Assembly (NCBI RefSeq): GCF_026151205.1
Contig: NC_087078.1
Span: forward strand, 4,543,675-4,607,674
Length of the DNA stretch: 64,000 nt
From: Bolinopsis microptera
Taxonomy: Eukaryota; Ctenophora; Tentaculata; Lobata; Bolinopsidae
Reading direction: 5' to 3'
The position numbers and the translations under genes are program-made. The notes under the pieces are model-generated. The model was given only the letters and a program-made list of their open reading frames with translations. It did not search any database and was not told where the DNA came from. Each line of letters starts with the position of its first letter. The stretch's first letter is position 1. Below, piece by piece: positions 12,950 to 25,429 of the stretch.

Positions 12950-14110
12950 AGGCAGGTTATATCTCCACCAAAAGTAGGATGAGAATCCCTGCCACGTTTT
13001 TGGTCAGTTTCGCGGGGCTCATGTCTTTCCTCGAGGGAGCATTAGTGTCTACAGAAAAACTGACAAATCCGAACCACATCTTCCATCAGAGGTGGTGCTG
13101 GGTCAGCTGGTTACTGAACTGATTGGCCTGGAGAAAGGCATAGTCCTGTTATTCTCAAGTTAACCATAGAGGGGGTCAGGCGCTGTTCGCTCACGGCTGG
13201 TTCTTGGAGCCAACACCCTCAGCCCCACAGAAGTGGGAGCACTGTCGGTGGTGGCTCACCCAGATAACGCACAGTGTCTCTCCAGTCTCATTCCCAGGCG
13301 AACCCACCCCCACTCACTCACTCACTCACACGCCGCCCCCCGGATCGCTCCAGCTAGTGGATATCTAGCAATTAGTTATTTTCCAGCTAGTGGATATCTA
13401 GCACTTACTCCTTTTCCAGCTAGTGGATAATTAGCACCCAGAAAAACTCCGGTAAACGGAAGCAACACGAACACACAAACAAAGAAAGTCACACGCGGCC
13501 CAAAATTTCAAATTAAACAAAAAAAGGGTCTTCACAAAACACAAATTTGCTTGGTAGCTTCTTATTGTCAACATTATACCGCGCGCATCACAAAGACGCG
13601 CGCAAATAAAAGAAATCATAGATTTGGGCAAGAGATACTAGATGCTCAGGTATGCCTGGTAGGTTCCTGTCTGCTCACTAGAAAAGACAGGGGGCAGCCT
13701 GTTCTAAAAGAGCGCCCGGGAGATCACCTAGGCATGGGTGGTGCTCTCCCGAGACCGAGCATTATGACAGTTTTCCTTCGGGAAAACGTCGCTCACAAGG
13801 CTTTATCCTCCGGAGGGTAAGGAGCACTAGCCCATGCCAAGAGCCCGTACCCTGTGACACCTACAACCGGAGGGACCCCAATAGACGTTAGTCACCAGAC
13901 GGACGTAGCCTTCCGATAGGAAGGTAAAGTGGGTTTTTTTATTTTTTTAAAGAGAGGCTGGGCATAGAAAGCCCACTGGAGGATAGCATTAAGATGCTTT
14001 GCCTACCTCTGGGATGTGGGGGAGTTTGTCGGGGACAACAGTGTGAATTGTGGAGGACGGTGGTGGTAATGATCTGAATGGGAATACCGCGCTTTGGTAC
14101 CAGATGAGAT
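12950..14110. other. GC-rich block, unidentified, with many short hairpins
   Basis: Clearly richer in G+C than its surroundings. It has no ORF with a recognisable domain. It contains a three-fold 33-bp repeat at 13,350-13,433 (unit with CCAGCTAGTGGATATCTAGC) and, from 13,640 to 13,930, several nested inverted repeats (entered separately). It could be the 5' UTR of a retroelement or a structured RNA locus. I compared it from memory with U1, U2, U3, U4, U5, SRP and RNase P RNAs and saw no match. Confidence 0.4.
13640..13930. ncRNA. candidate structured RNA or structured element
   Basis: Several potential helices. CCTGTCT at 13,666-13,672 pairs with AGACAGG at 13,685-13,691. GGCATGGGTGGTGCTC near 13,732 pairs with GAGCACTAGCCCATGCC near 13,826. 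GTTTTCC-TTCG-GGAAAAC at 13,770-13,787 is a perfect C(UUCG)G tetraloop hairpin. CCTCCGGAGG lies at 13,807-13,816 and CCTTCC-GATA-GGAAGG at about 13,909-13,924. The strand is undetermined because helices form in both. Family unknown. Confidence 0.3.
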
Positions 14111-14885
14111 TAGAAATCAGTTAGGCAAGGCTGCATATGTACATGTATGTAATGTGTTAATGCGCTAAGTTACGCCAGTCTGATCCAGTTCTTCTGGTAC
14201 TATTAAGCGTTTGGTGCGGTTTGCGAAGTTGACGATTGTGGTAATGTGGTGGTTGTCGAATATGTCGTTGACCGAGAGGTAGTAGTAGTCCCGAAAGTAT
14301 TGACCCCCAACCCAAAAAAAAAAGAAAAAAAAATGTCCACCGAAAGCACACTCCCAAAATTGTACTTGTTGCAGTAACTTCTTTCAGACTTCATAAATCG
14401 AGATCAAATATTTTGCAATGTATTAAGAATCAATATTATATGATGCACTTATGCAGATGAGCTTCATGTATTGCGCACTTGCCTTCTCTATGAAGATTTC
14501 CATCACAGTTTGTCTCCACAAAGTAAAACATTACTCTTCTCTGATATTGGATTACTGGGCAGCGCTCAGCCTGTCATTCCGCCACATCTTTATGAACATT
14601 ATAGCCTGGGGTCCCTAGGTAAATATTGGAGAGCAAACTCCTAATAATAACTTTTTTGCTTATGCATCGAATTTGTGAGCTCTGTTATCAGTACAGTGTA
14701 TTAGTTGTTAGAGTGTAAAGGGGGCAGATGGCTACCTTTTACCAAGATGCAGTGAAACAGATCGGAACAACAGAGGCGGTTTTTTATTCTTTAAAGTAAA
14801 AGTAAAAGTAAAAAAAGGAACTTTAATCGTTTTTGTTCGAAGTTGTTAACTGTTTGCTGGACTTGATTAAGCTCCTGAAAAGTGG

Positions 14886-15880
14886 ATGTTTAAAAGTAGA
14901 TTTGTTGAAATCGGAAGCGAAATGCGAAGGAGCACAAAAAACACGATTTTCAAAAATGTTTATCTGACACCTGATCGAACCCTGGAGCAGAGAGTAAAAC
15001 ATCGAAAATTGGTAGCAGAGTCGAAAGAGAAAGCTCTAGAAACGACAAACCAATATTATTTAGCAAATTCTTTGAGAGAGAGCACACCAAGCCAATTTTT
15101 GCCCGTCAATCACTCATGACATTGCATAATTTATACGCGTATCACTGCTGCAATGAACTTTTTAAAGTCTTTAAGTATCGAACACCAATTGCACTATTTG
15201 AACTTTTCTGTTTGTCTAAAAGACCCGGCAAATAAACTCTTCTTATAACAACCATGCCCTCAAACAGTTTCGTTTACAAATCTAGTTGCCTTTGGAATTC
15301 ATTCCGTCAGATGTTGGCACTGAACGACCTTGAAATCACTCATAGTGTATTCAAATCAAAGGTAAAAAAAGTCATTCTCTCGTCTCAGGGTAAAGGTGAC
15401 AAGAATACCTGGGCCCCTTTGGCAAACTTTCTGAACTCAGGCAGCTTGAACAACTAAATTTGAAAAAGTAAAACTTCTTGTCTGAATGAACTATTAGAAC
15501 CTCAAGAAGCTGATCCGCATGTCTCCGCTACTAAAATGTTTAATGAGCCCAATCACTCATCACTTAACAGTTTAATCTTCAAAGTGAGTTGTACAATCTA
15601 GGTTGTTTTAAGTAGCTGTTGATAGTGTAAAACAGGAGTGACTTGATCGTTTTCATAACTTCGATTTACAATTTGTACCATAATAAAACTAGCACTGCCA
15701 TGGGGTTCAAAAAGGGTCATTGTAAGCCTTCAGCGTAATGGTCCTAAGTCTCTGCCCCATGCAGTGCCTGTCAGCATCAGCTAACAGAATAGCCCTAACA
15801 TAACGATCAAGCCACAAATTAGGTTCTATAATGATTTAATATTGTTGAATAAAGAGATTTGAATATAATATTTGTTTTAT
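14886..15880 (+). pseudogene. internally deleted LINE remnant (ORF1 tail plus ORF2 C-terminus)
   Basis: 14,886-15,119 encodes a short open piece with NVYLTPDRTLEQRVKHRKLV, a pattern seen near the end of LINE ORF1 proteins. From about 15,121 a disrupted stretch resembles the C-terminal RT region of the other LINEs here (LHNLYAYH, NELFKVFKYRTP), followed at 15,254-15,457 by SFVYKSSCLWNSF. Most of ORF2, including endonuclease and RT, is missing, and stops interrupt the rest. The tail to about 15,880, ending GAATAAAGAGATTTGAATAT, is probably its 3' UTR. Confidence 0.6.
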
Positions 15881-18800
15881 TCTATTTTATTAAGAATGGT
15901 GCAGTTTGCAGTCGAGCAAATCAGTAGAAGATAAGAACATTGTCTCGAAAATTTCAATAATCAAAAGTATGAGCATTAAGCTCAGTTAATGTAAGAGCCG
16001 CTTTAGAAAGCACTGGAGTTTATCTCCAGGATTAAATTATATCGAGTTATATGATTTAGCTATAAGGCGGTTTATAAATGTTGTATTTATTATTATTAAG
16101 TAGCAGTGCAGGTACTAAGAAAAAGGAAAAGAAACCAAACCACTTTTACCGCATCACATAGCGATAAATCGACGATAACCACAAAGATATGCGTCACCAG
16201 TAACAACTGACTCGTCAGATTGTGATGGATAGACAATTAACAATTTTGTCCCCCCATTTTCAAATTATTCTAACTGGGTTGATTTCTGAGTGATAACGCT
16301 GCTTATCTTTTAACAGCAACACATTTTCCGGGTTACATGGCCGATAAGAGATTTGTTAAGTACATACATATAACTTGTATCACGTGGTGCCCCCACTGTC
16401 GCTTCACTATAGAGTTTCTACGATTCAGGGGGAGCCGCGCACTCGTGCGCGGCGGGTCATACAACGTATGACAACATATAACGGTTTACATATTACTACA
16501 TAGCACATTTTAGGATTGTAGGTTTATAACCTACTAGGACGCGCGCCGAGTTGGACTCGTCGTATTTGGAACAAATATTTTACGAGTATCACCCGTTACA
16601 TTTTACGATAGTATTGTAATTAAAATGCTTGATGTAGCAATATGTATTTTAGATTTTCATCCCAGGAAACCTTACCGTTAGGGGCCTAACTTCGAAAATA
16701 AAAGAGATAGAAAGTGCAGGTTTTCAACAAAATGTCCATCTCGTAAAATTAAAGTTAGCTCCCCAGGAGCCAAATTTGGGACAACTTAGATTTTGAATTA
16801 TCGCGAAAAGTTTGATTTTGGGCTAAATAAAAGATCGCAGCTTTTAAACGTTGCAAAGTAATGTCGTTGTCATGACTCCAGATTGTAATTCACGCGAGTG
16901 ATCATGCAGTGAACATGACGTCACGCGCGCTGCAACACACGTGCTATCTGCTATCGAAAAACAACCACCTCTAGTAACACGGCCAGCCGGTAAGCTTTCG
17001 ATCCTGGAACATGGGATCACCATAACAATAACAATATTTTCTTATGTAAAACTTAGAACACTTTCACAAGGGTTCAATTAATTAAAAAATGTCATTCTAA
17101 ATAACAACATTTTATTTTTTATTATGGTGTCTTGCTCTATCCAGAGCCCTTGCGCTTGCAGTAGCGCGCGCCCGCCCTTGTGAAACAAGCGCGTCCGAAG
17201 TAGTGCGAAAGCACATGGTTAGGTGAAATGGTGTCTTCAATTTTTATTATCCCTTTTGAATTGTGTTATTGTAAATATATTTGACTTGTGGGTAAATTTA
17301 CTTTGGCGCGCGCTAATTCTCCCGCGAAAGCACATCCAATTTGATAGGCATAAAATAGTTTTATAACTTGCCTTATTTTCGATTTTGCACTATAAGTACG
17401 TTAACGTGCTAATTCGATCAAAATTGAAAATTGAAAATTGAACGGGGAATTGTTACCAGTTTAAAATTTGTTTTAAGGCACCTCAATAAAAGCTACTCAC
17501 GTAATTGTGCTTTTTACGGAGAAATAAATTGTAGCTTTATAACCTACCAGGACGCGCGCTGAGTTGGACTTGAAACAAATATTTTACGAGTATCACCCGT
17601 TAAAGAAATAAAACAATATTTTTGAGCTTGTTATTCCTTTTCAAAATGCAAAAGTATTCAAAGTGATTTACATAAGTGCATACATTGACATGATTCTAAA
17701 TACATTGCAAAAGATTTGATTGACGATGTTAACCCTTTCAGATCGTTGCTCTGCAAATTAACAAAGCAACGATATCGTCACTTCGATACGAAGTAAAAGT
17801 AGTTGTTTGCGCGGCGTGTTGAAGCAGCGAAGTTTAACAAAAGATTTAAAATCGATTCACAAAGTTTGAAAGCAAAAAGAAGTTATTACAATTGCCAGTG
17901 CCCAATGCGCGCAATTCAATTTGGGAGTGTGCTTTTGGGCGGGAAATATAAACTGCAGAGCCATTTACTTTTTTATATTGGGTCAGACATTATTATTGTA
18001 ATTTGTTTTGCAATTTTGTATTACGTCGTGACCCCATCATATGTCGGTTCACTAATAAGTATCAGTTCACTAAGTATCGTTTCACTAAACATCGTTTCAC
18101 TATTATCGTTGCGAAAGCCACGATCAACGATACAGCCACGCACTCGTGTGCGGCTGGCGGGCAGGTCTACAACGTGTGTTGTAGGTTTATATATGTGTTG
18201 TAGGTTTATTATAACCTACCAGGACGTCCTGGTAGGTTATAAACCTACAAGGACGCGAGCCGAGTTGGAACAAATATTTTACGAGTATCACCCGTTAACA
18301 ACGTGTGATACAATTTTTCTGTTATTAATAGACTGACCCAGCGCACGCTATACTTCGAAGCTTTGTGCCTCGAATATTTTGAGAAGAGTAGCGGAGAGTC
18401 ATGGAGTGCTTGTTGGATGGTGGTCTAAACTGCTTTTTGTTGTGATGTGATTTAGTGGATTTTACATATATTATTACAAAGGGTTTTATTTTACCTCAGT
18501 TTTTAAATTTGTACCATTTTTACAGAATCTTTATAATTATAATTATTTTTATATAGGGTCATTGCTATATTATGTGTATATTGTTTGAAAAAATAAAGAG
18601 TAGCGGAGATGCAGTTCTGATTAACAAATCACTGATTCCACGATTTGACTAGTATATAGCTCTTGCAGCTGTTTAGTTGACAGGGTGTATCACATTATGT
18701 TGTACATATCATGAATGAATTTTTGGGGATACGACTCAGTTTCAAATTGTTCATGTCCGCAGCAGCAGTTCAATAAGTCCTAAAATCCGATCAGCCTCTA

Positions 18801-19233
18801 TACTAATGTCTAATCTTAAAGAAAATGAATGGACCAAATGAATAAGTTCCTGGCGTAATTTTGCCTTGAAATTCCTGACAAAGATTTTGGAACATAATAT
18901 AACATGGCTATCAATGTTTTAAGAAGTTGAGTTTAATTTGAGGCAAGCTATTGAAGGTTAATTGGTCGCCTTTTTTATGAGACACTCTGAATTATTTCAT
19001 TAAGGTTAAAGACATAAAAAGTTTTCAGAGAGTACACTCCTGACTCCCTTAAACTCTCAGTACACATGTCTTCAGTGGTCAGTTATACCACATTGTGAAT
19101 TGTGATGGATTAAAGTTTTACATTTGTACTGTCTTTTTGGGTGAAGAAGAAGGGCATTATACATATATCGGGCGAGTACGGTAATGTTATGCTTATGTAA
19201 GCTTTCATTCAAGATCCATCCTAATTATTAATG
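15881..19233. other. no gene recognised; mosaic of interspersed repeats
   Basis: From about 16,370 to 18,300 the sequence carries repeated blocks: AACAAATATTTTACGAGTATCACCCGTTA-type segments at about 16,570, 17,575 and 18,268; a block with GACGCGCGCCGAGTTGGACT; and a block at 16,429-16,470 that reappears inverted at about 28,627-28,675 inside the large palindromic element. The open frame at 17,803-18,336 runs through these repeats and is not supported as a gene. Confidence 0.6.
18209..18242. repeat. perfect 34-bp palindrome
   Basis: Centred on CCAGGACGTCCTGG within TATAACC...GGTTATA; all 34 bases are self-complementary. It belongs to the repeat family whose other copies (16,520, 17,540, 28,745) carry only one arm (ATAACCTACCAGGACG). 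Confidence 0.9.
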
Positions 19234-19241
19234 GCAGCAAT

Positions 19242-20463
19242 CAGTTGCAGTGGCGTAACGAAGGGCCCCGCTGACCAGTGGCGTAACAACCGCCCCTGCT
19301 AACCCTGCTAGCAGGGGGGCGGCACCTTAGGGGGGCGGCATTTTCCTGGATTGTATTGGCCCTTGATATTAACTATAACCGTGTTGATGGTTTTAAATTT
19401 TGTATGTTGTAAGTATTATATTTTAGTTTGTGAAGCGTTTACTCCTCCCCCTCAGCAAGACAGTTAGATTGTAGATTAATGATAATAATTGTCAAATGAC
19501 GTTATATATTATATAACAGTTATAAATGTTCAATAGTTGTAGAGCGATTTCAAGAGTAGTGGTCCACAGGGGTCCGAAAAAGCCGTACAGGCGCTTGGGT
19601 CCTTATCCTTGTCACTAATCTCAATTGGATTCGGTTTACACAAAACATGAACATTTAGACGTACACATTGACACGATATTTATTAGAAAGCAAAAAGTAT
19701 AAAATAATACGTGCGTGCGCGGCTTGAGCCGCGCCGCATAAGAACGGATGCGTGCAGGGGCTGGAGTACGCTTGTATGTAGATTAATGAAATGTTGCATT
19801 GTAAATATTGAGAATTGACGATATACTATGATCTAATAGTAAATTTTACAAAGCTGGCTTTGGATTTAGGTAAGATTATAATTCATTAAAAAAAAAACCA
19901 CGGATAGTTTAAATTTATTTTTATTTGTCGTATAATCATAAATTATTTAATCCTGTTTTCAAGAATGCGCGGCTTTGGCGGCCAGTTATTGACTTATAAG
20001 TACATTAAATTGAATTTTATAATAGAAATGTAAATACATTAAATTGAATTTTAAATAGAAATGTGAATACATTAAAATTTAAAACTTTCAAAACGGAGGC
20101 TTATAAATATTATTATATTATGATTGTAAAATAAAGGATAAAATTTTAAATTTGTTTCACTAAAAATTTGTTTCACTCTGATTTCATGAAAAAAGCGCCT
20201 TATTGGTGTACTACCCTGTCGAATTTAGCGTTCGGTCGACGTGGGCGGCAAAAAGGTGTAGGGGGCGGCAAAAAAGTACCTGACCTTTTTTTTTTTTTTT
20301 CTTTTTTTTAGGGACACAAAATTTTAGGGGCGGAAAAGGGGCGGCAAATTTCAATCAGCAGGGGGGCAGCACAAAGTAACGTTACGCCATTGCCGCTGAC
20401 CTCGCTGTGGGGGGCGCCATCTTTTTTCGGCAGGGGGCGTCAACAGGCAACGTTACGCCACTG
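19242..20463. mobile_element. hAT-like MITE (about 97 bp), interrupted by a second MITE
   Basis: Ends carry CAGTGGCGTAACG and its complement CGTTACGCCACTG, a terminus typical of many animal hAT elements. GCAGCAAT occurs directly outside both ends (19,234-19,241 and 20,464-20,471), an 8-bp target duplication as hAT elements make. The left terminus has extra CAGTTG. Removing the inner insertion and one copy of its duplication leaves about 97 bp. Non-coding. Confidence 0.7.
19276..20392. mobile_element. hAT-like non-autonomous element, 1,117 bp, nested
   Basis: Begins CAGTGGCGTAACAACCGCCC and ends GTAACGTTACGCCATTG. The flanking 8 bases CCGCTGAC are identical on both sides (19,268-19,275 and 20,393-20,400). 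The interior has no transposase and is AT-rich with GGGGCGGCA motifs near both ends. It inserted into the smaller MITE. Confidence 0.8.
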
Positions 20464-20540
20464 GCAGCAATTAATATAATGGCGTTTAAATGAATTGTTA
20501 ATGATAATTGTACTGATTTTATAAATTCAATACAATTTAG

Positions 20541-23500
20541 CAAAACAAGTCTGGATGTATAAGCAGACCAATATCAAGAAATCTGTGAAGAAGAGTGGGT
20601 CTTTAGAATCTGCCTCTGACAGGTATGGGTTTACTCAATCATTACCAAAATACTTTGCATACTAAATTAATTTGTAACAATCTTAACTATGCAATAAATG
20701 AATTCAAATTGTAGTTTGAATAGAACATTTGTTTTAGGTCTGTGTCTCCAAACGACATTATGGGGGCAAATGAGAACAAATCTTCCACAGTGAAGAATCG
20801 ACAACAGGTTTTGGCATAAAATTCATTTAAAAAATGTGATATTTAAACTGACAAGGTAATTTAATTGACAATGATAATAGCCAGTACATGGGAATTCCTG
20901 TATAAGACATGATAAAATGATAAATGTAACAAACAATCATGCTGAAGGACCATGTAGGTTATTTAATAGATCACAGCACAGACATAATAATTATTGTCAA
21001 AAGTATTTTAATCTGTTTTTTTTCCCAATTGTCTATTTTAACCATGTTTTAAATCCAAAAATGCTATCAGATAATCCCTAAAAAGACCAAATCTGATAAT
21101 GTAAAGACTGGAATAACGAAACCAAAACCAACAACCAAGTCTTCCACCAAATCAGCAATAAAAACATCTCCTGTAAAGCAAACAAAAGCGAGCAGCAATG
21201 CCAACTCAAAGCTTCCTAGAGTCAAAACTGGGAGTGCTACTCCGCCTACTCGTGCCAAGTGAGTTTATGTTTCTATTTGCACACAATAATATTATGTTTT
21301 CAATCTTCTGAGACAAACTTGTTTATTCCTTTCTGTCTCAATCCTTGACCATTTTCCTTTAATCAGCACAAAGAATTTGAACAGTGCAAAAAGCCCTCCT
21401 AATCTCAAAGCAGCAAAAAGTCCTCGGTCCTCAAACGATCCCAAAGCAGTGAATCCCAATTGGAAGGTGCCCTGTGTGAGCCCCCCTCTGGGAAAGGCAT
21501 CTCCTGTCAAGTAACTAGTTCACTTTATTCTTTTAATTATAACACCCTTCAAATCATCTTCAATTATTCAAAATAAATCAATCCCGAATACTAAAATATG
21601 TTTGCTAATTACTGTAACAGATACTAATGAGTAATGACTGTAATTGATATTAATGACTGTAATTGATACTATATTACTATATATAAAGCGAGACGATATA
21701 TATCTGTGCCATTTTACTGACACCACGGCATCAACTTAAATAACGCAACTTTCCGCAAAAACCGCAAAAGATATACAACTGAAACTTTTTTGACTGGATC
21801 AAATGCTTTAATGGCCTCCAAATCAGCATGAAAAAATAAAAATTGGCCAAGGAATAGTGATTTTAGAGCCCCAAGTGGACCCCCAAGTGGTGTCAAAAAC
21901 GCGAATTAAATAGGTAATAATTATTTTAGTCTCTCGAGTCTTGACACTGCCTACGTACGGGGTAGACAGCCACGGATGATTTTGTCTGTGAGCTTTTCAT
22001 CACTTCCTGACATGAGCCAGACCTCAGCTGGATCCTTCCTTTTCCTTTTTCTTTACTTCCCGTTCAGTCTACCTCTTCATCATCAGTTTGAGTTGCTTCC
22101 GTGCTTCGCCTTGCATTCGAACTTTGCCTCCACAGTTCACCACGGCACCTCTTTTGGATGCCTCCTGCCAGGCAACACTAGCTCTCAGACACTGGCTAAC
22201 TTACAGCGCACGGTTTAGTTTCTGTGTCTTTTCTGTGGCCGTGTATTCCGTTTTATGCCACCCTCTCTGCCGTTCTCGCGCTATCGCTCACCCACTCCTC
22301 AGTGGGCTGTTCATTTGACAGAGTTACTGGCTGGCACTCCCATCATCTTCTCACTCACCATCACTGCCCAATCAAATTTATGCAATCAAAATCACTATAC
22401 ACCCATAATCATATGATCAAAACACAAAGCTTTAAATAACGTTACTGTAATGTTCCAAATTATATTTTAAATGTTTAAAAATTAAAAAAAAGACACCATT
22501 TAGGGTTATATTATACGGGTTCCTGCTAGTTACTGTAATTGATGCTAACATTTCCTCAGACCACTACCAGGTCGGGGAGGACCTAAGAAACTAAAGAAGG
22601 TGTTTAATCCCCCTACCCTCTTCTCGATGTGTAAAGCCGCTGTGTCCTCTATTGTCATTTCCCCTCAGGTAAACTGTAGTATTATAGTGTATATTCTCAG
22701 TTGTTTGCTGCATTATATTAACGTTTTGTAGTTCGCCAGAATCTTGTAGTGTAATATCACACATCTCATATCTATCTAGTGCTACAGCTTTACAAATGTG
22801 CAAAAATGTTAAAAAAATTTCACACAAAACAAACTTATGTTTATCAGCTCTTCTGTAAAGGTATTGTTCTTATGTTTTGAGGGGTCCTATTATTTTATAT
22901 GGTAATTGATAATCAACCCAAGTATCAGTAATGCACAGAACTTAAGAAATATGACTTACTTTTTGTACTGTACTGTACTGTACTGTAGTGTACTGTACTG
23001 TACTGTACTGTACTGTACTGTACTGTACTGTACTGTACTGTACTGTACTGTACTGTACTGTACTGTACTGTACTGTACTGTACTGTACTGTACTGTACTG
23101 TACTGTACTGTACTGTACTGTACTGTACTGTATTTAACGGTAATGATTTTCAAGTCACGCTTCACGCTCTAACTATTCTACAAACAAATGCTCAATAAAG
23201 TGCTTTATTTCACGCTATTATCATTACAGAACACTATTGCAGACACAGTAGGTCATTACTTGTTGGTGTATTAGGTTTCAGTTTGCACTAGTGACTTGTC
23301 TGTCTAAATTACAAACGATGTTCATGATCATATTACTTGATGAGCGCAAATACGATTATTACAGTGGGTGATTACGTAATAAAGTGGTTTAATTCTCTAT
23401 CTGTCTAATTAAGTAGCTGAGAGAGATTACTTTGTTGTAAATAATTGTAATCTCTACAATACTAGTTATAATCATTATAATTCTAATTAGTTTCAGATCA

Positions 23501-23699
23501 ATACAAAACAAATTGTACATCTCTTTCAAGAGCTGCTGGATCTGAAATAAATAGTTTTGTAAAATGTGTCCCTCTTCCCCTGCAGTAAATATGAAGAAGA
23601 CCATGTTACCTGTGTTATTATCAGGTGGACGAAGAAGCGAAGGAGTTTCTAAAACGGCGACTTTTCAGTCAGGCACTCTTCGGAACCGTGTGGGAAGTG
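20541..23699 (+). CDS. basic Ser/Lys/Pro-rich protein, six phase-linked exons, partial
   Basis: Exons 20541-20622, 20738-20807, 21071-21258, 21367-21510, 22560-22668 and 23625-23699. All have AG and GT borders and fit in phase, giving about 220 residues. The first exon is open upstream of ATG at WMYKQTNIKK, so it may be internal. The product is rich in KSP/TSP-like motifs (AIKTSPVKQ, SAKSPPNLK, AKSPRSS, LGKASPVKP), then has GRGGPKKLKKVFNPP and VDEEAKEFLKRRLFSQ. No catalytic domain is visible; the composition is like microtubule-binding basic regions. The last exon ends in phase 0, which fits the exon at 35,926 and hence the MTUS-like gene downstream, so this may be the long N-terminal isoform. 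That link is inference. Intron 4 contains repeat family A and intron 5 a pentanucleotide array. Confidence 0.6.
21673..21948 (+). repeat. dispersed repeat family A, copy 2
   Basis: The counterpart of 4,157-4,441 in the opposite orientation, starting TTACTATATATAAAGCGAG and ending CTCGAGTCTTGACAC. It is inside the intron between exons 21367-21510 and 22560-22668. The remainder of that intron (21,949-22,559) shows no recognisable feature. Confidence 0.85.
22967..23133. repeat. TACTG pentanucleotide microsatellite, about 33 copies
   Basis: Nearly perfect (TACTG)n with one TAGTG interruption near 22,985. It is intronic in the basic-protein gene. Open frames across it are artefacts. Confidence 0.97.
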
Positions 23700-24891
23700 G
23701 TGAGTAAAGTAATGCTATATTGTTATTAAATCTAACCAATTATCTTAGTGTCCAATTATTGTAGTGTCTTGAATATTGGGGGCGGGAGGGGGGGGGGGGG
23801 GGGGGGGGTGTACAACAGAGTGCAACTTAATAACCGTATACAAATTGTGATAGAAATCCTTTTAACATGCCTGCGGATAGAATTTTGCAGGATTGTTGCA
23901 GAAATATTTATTAATTTCCACAGTAGGTAGTAGTACTATTTTATCATGCTCGTATAACCCCTGTAGAATGAGATCCTTGTAGAGACATGTTACTGAGGGT
24001 ACAGAGGGCCCCTATCTGCCACTTTAACCTAGTTACCCTCTATTAATCTAAATAACTCACCCCGCTCTACAGCTCTATAATTCCTCTTGTTTTCCTTTTC
24101 CTGAAGTTGTGTTGGGAAGTACCAGTGACATCACCATATCAAATATGCTTTAAACGTTGTAGTTAATACGTCACTCCTCCTATTATATTAATCACTTTAC
24201 TGAAGTAATATAGAAACTAATCTTGGCACACACGTTACTAAGTACTAGATCCGCTTCTCATTTAATGTCGTCCTGAGTTGCTGGCTAGTTGTTAGCTCGG
24301 ACAACAAAATAATTGTTAGCTCGGACAACAAAACAACAAATAGTTCCGTTCTTTGATCCTTGTTGTAATAATCATTTGAATGCTTTTGTTTTATCTAAAT
24401 TTTTAGCAAGAACGGCAATTTCTTGTGTGACTTTTCACATTGATCCGATTGAGTGGACCGCTTTTTGTATCAATTAGATCTAGTAGTATATAGTGTAGTG
24501 TGAAATTCAGTTTCGTTTATTTCAAATTTCTCCGGACAATATTAAAATAACTGTCATTTACTTGTTAATATATGTCTGTGTGTGATATGTGTATATTATG
24601 TATATTACTGTCAAATAGAGACCTGAGTATTTGTAGTAGATCCTTGTGTAAACAATGATCCCACAAAAACACAGTGTCTAGAGAGCTGTGTAGTAGAGAC
24701 CTGCACCTAGTTGTACAATACCGACACCTCTGTGGAACACAGACACTATCAGTAATAGTGTTATCCTTATCAGTAACACTGTTATCAGTAACCAGAGAGA
24801 GAGATACTACAACAGCTGATATAGTCACGTCCAGCGTTTCTCTTGTCGCTGATATATAAACTATCTAGAGAGGGTACTACTAAGTAGGGGT
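23700..24891. other. no gene recognised; contains a poly-G run
   Basis: Includes a G-rich tract at about 23,777-23,808 (a run of more than 20 G). The rest is AT-rich. The stretch just before 24,892 could hold a promoter if the following exon is real. Confidence 0.5.
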
Positions 24892-24987
24892 ATGGAAGGT
24901 CTCTACTCCGGTGTTGGCTGCTGTTCTGTGTTAGTCTGCTGTGTCTGTACAGCACTAGTTATCCGCAACAACATCTTTCAAATACAG
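24892..24987 (+). CDS. possible alternative first exon with hydrophobic segment
   Basis: ATG followed by 32 codons and then CAG|GTTTGT, ending in phase 0. The segment GCCSVLVCCVCTALVI is hydrophobic and Cys-rich, like a signal anchor. The phase fits splicing to the exon at 35,926. Some mammalian MTUS1 isoforms differ by such first exons, but I see no homology in this exon itself, so support is weak. Confidence 0.25.
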
Positions 24988-25429
24988 GTTTGTAACATTT
25001 TTACTTGTAGTTTTATTAGCACAGGCAGTGCTACTTGGAGTCTGGAGATGTTGTTAAAACATCAGCCACATACCTTAAATTATTAGTACTAGCATTAATA
25101 TATAGTAGTATATGATACCATATATAAATACTATATAAATATGTTGAAAATATTAGAACATTATATGTTTTGTGCACTGTTTTTATGAGCTAAGTTGACC
25201 GGTTCAAAAGTGCAAACGCATGCTTTAAATCAAACTCTGTATTAGCTAAAAACGTGATCGACGTAAAATAATAGTGCCAATTAACGGAACGTATTAAACA
25301 AAATAAACGAGTTAAGTGGAGAGATGACATTGTTGATTAATATAATATAGGTTATTAATTCTTTAGTGTACATTATTTTCATTTTTACCATAATTTTTTA
25401 ATATCGTCGAATTATAATATGATAAAATT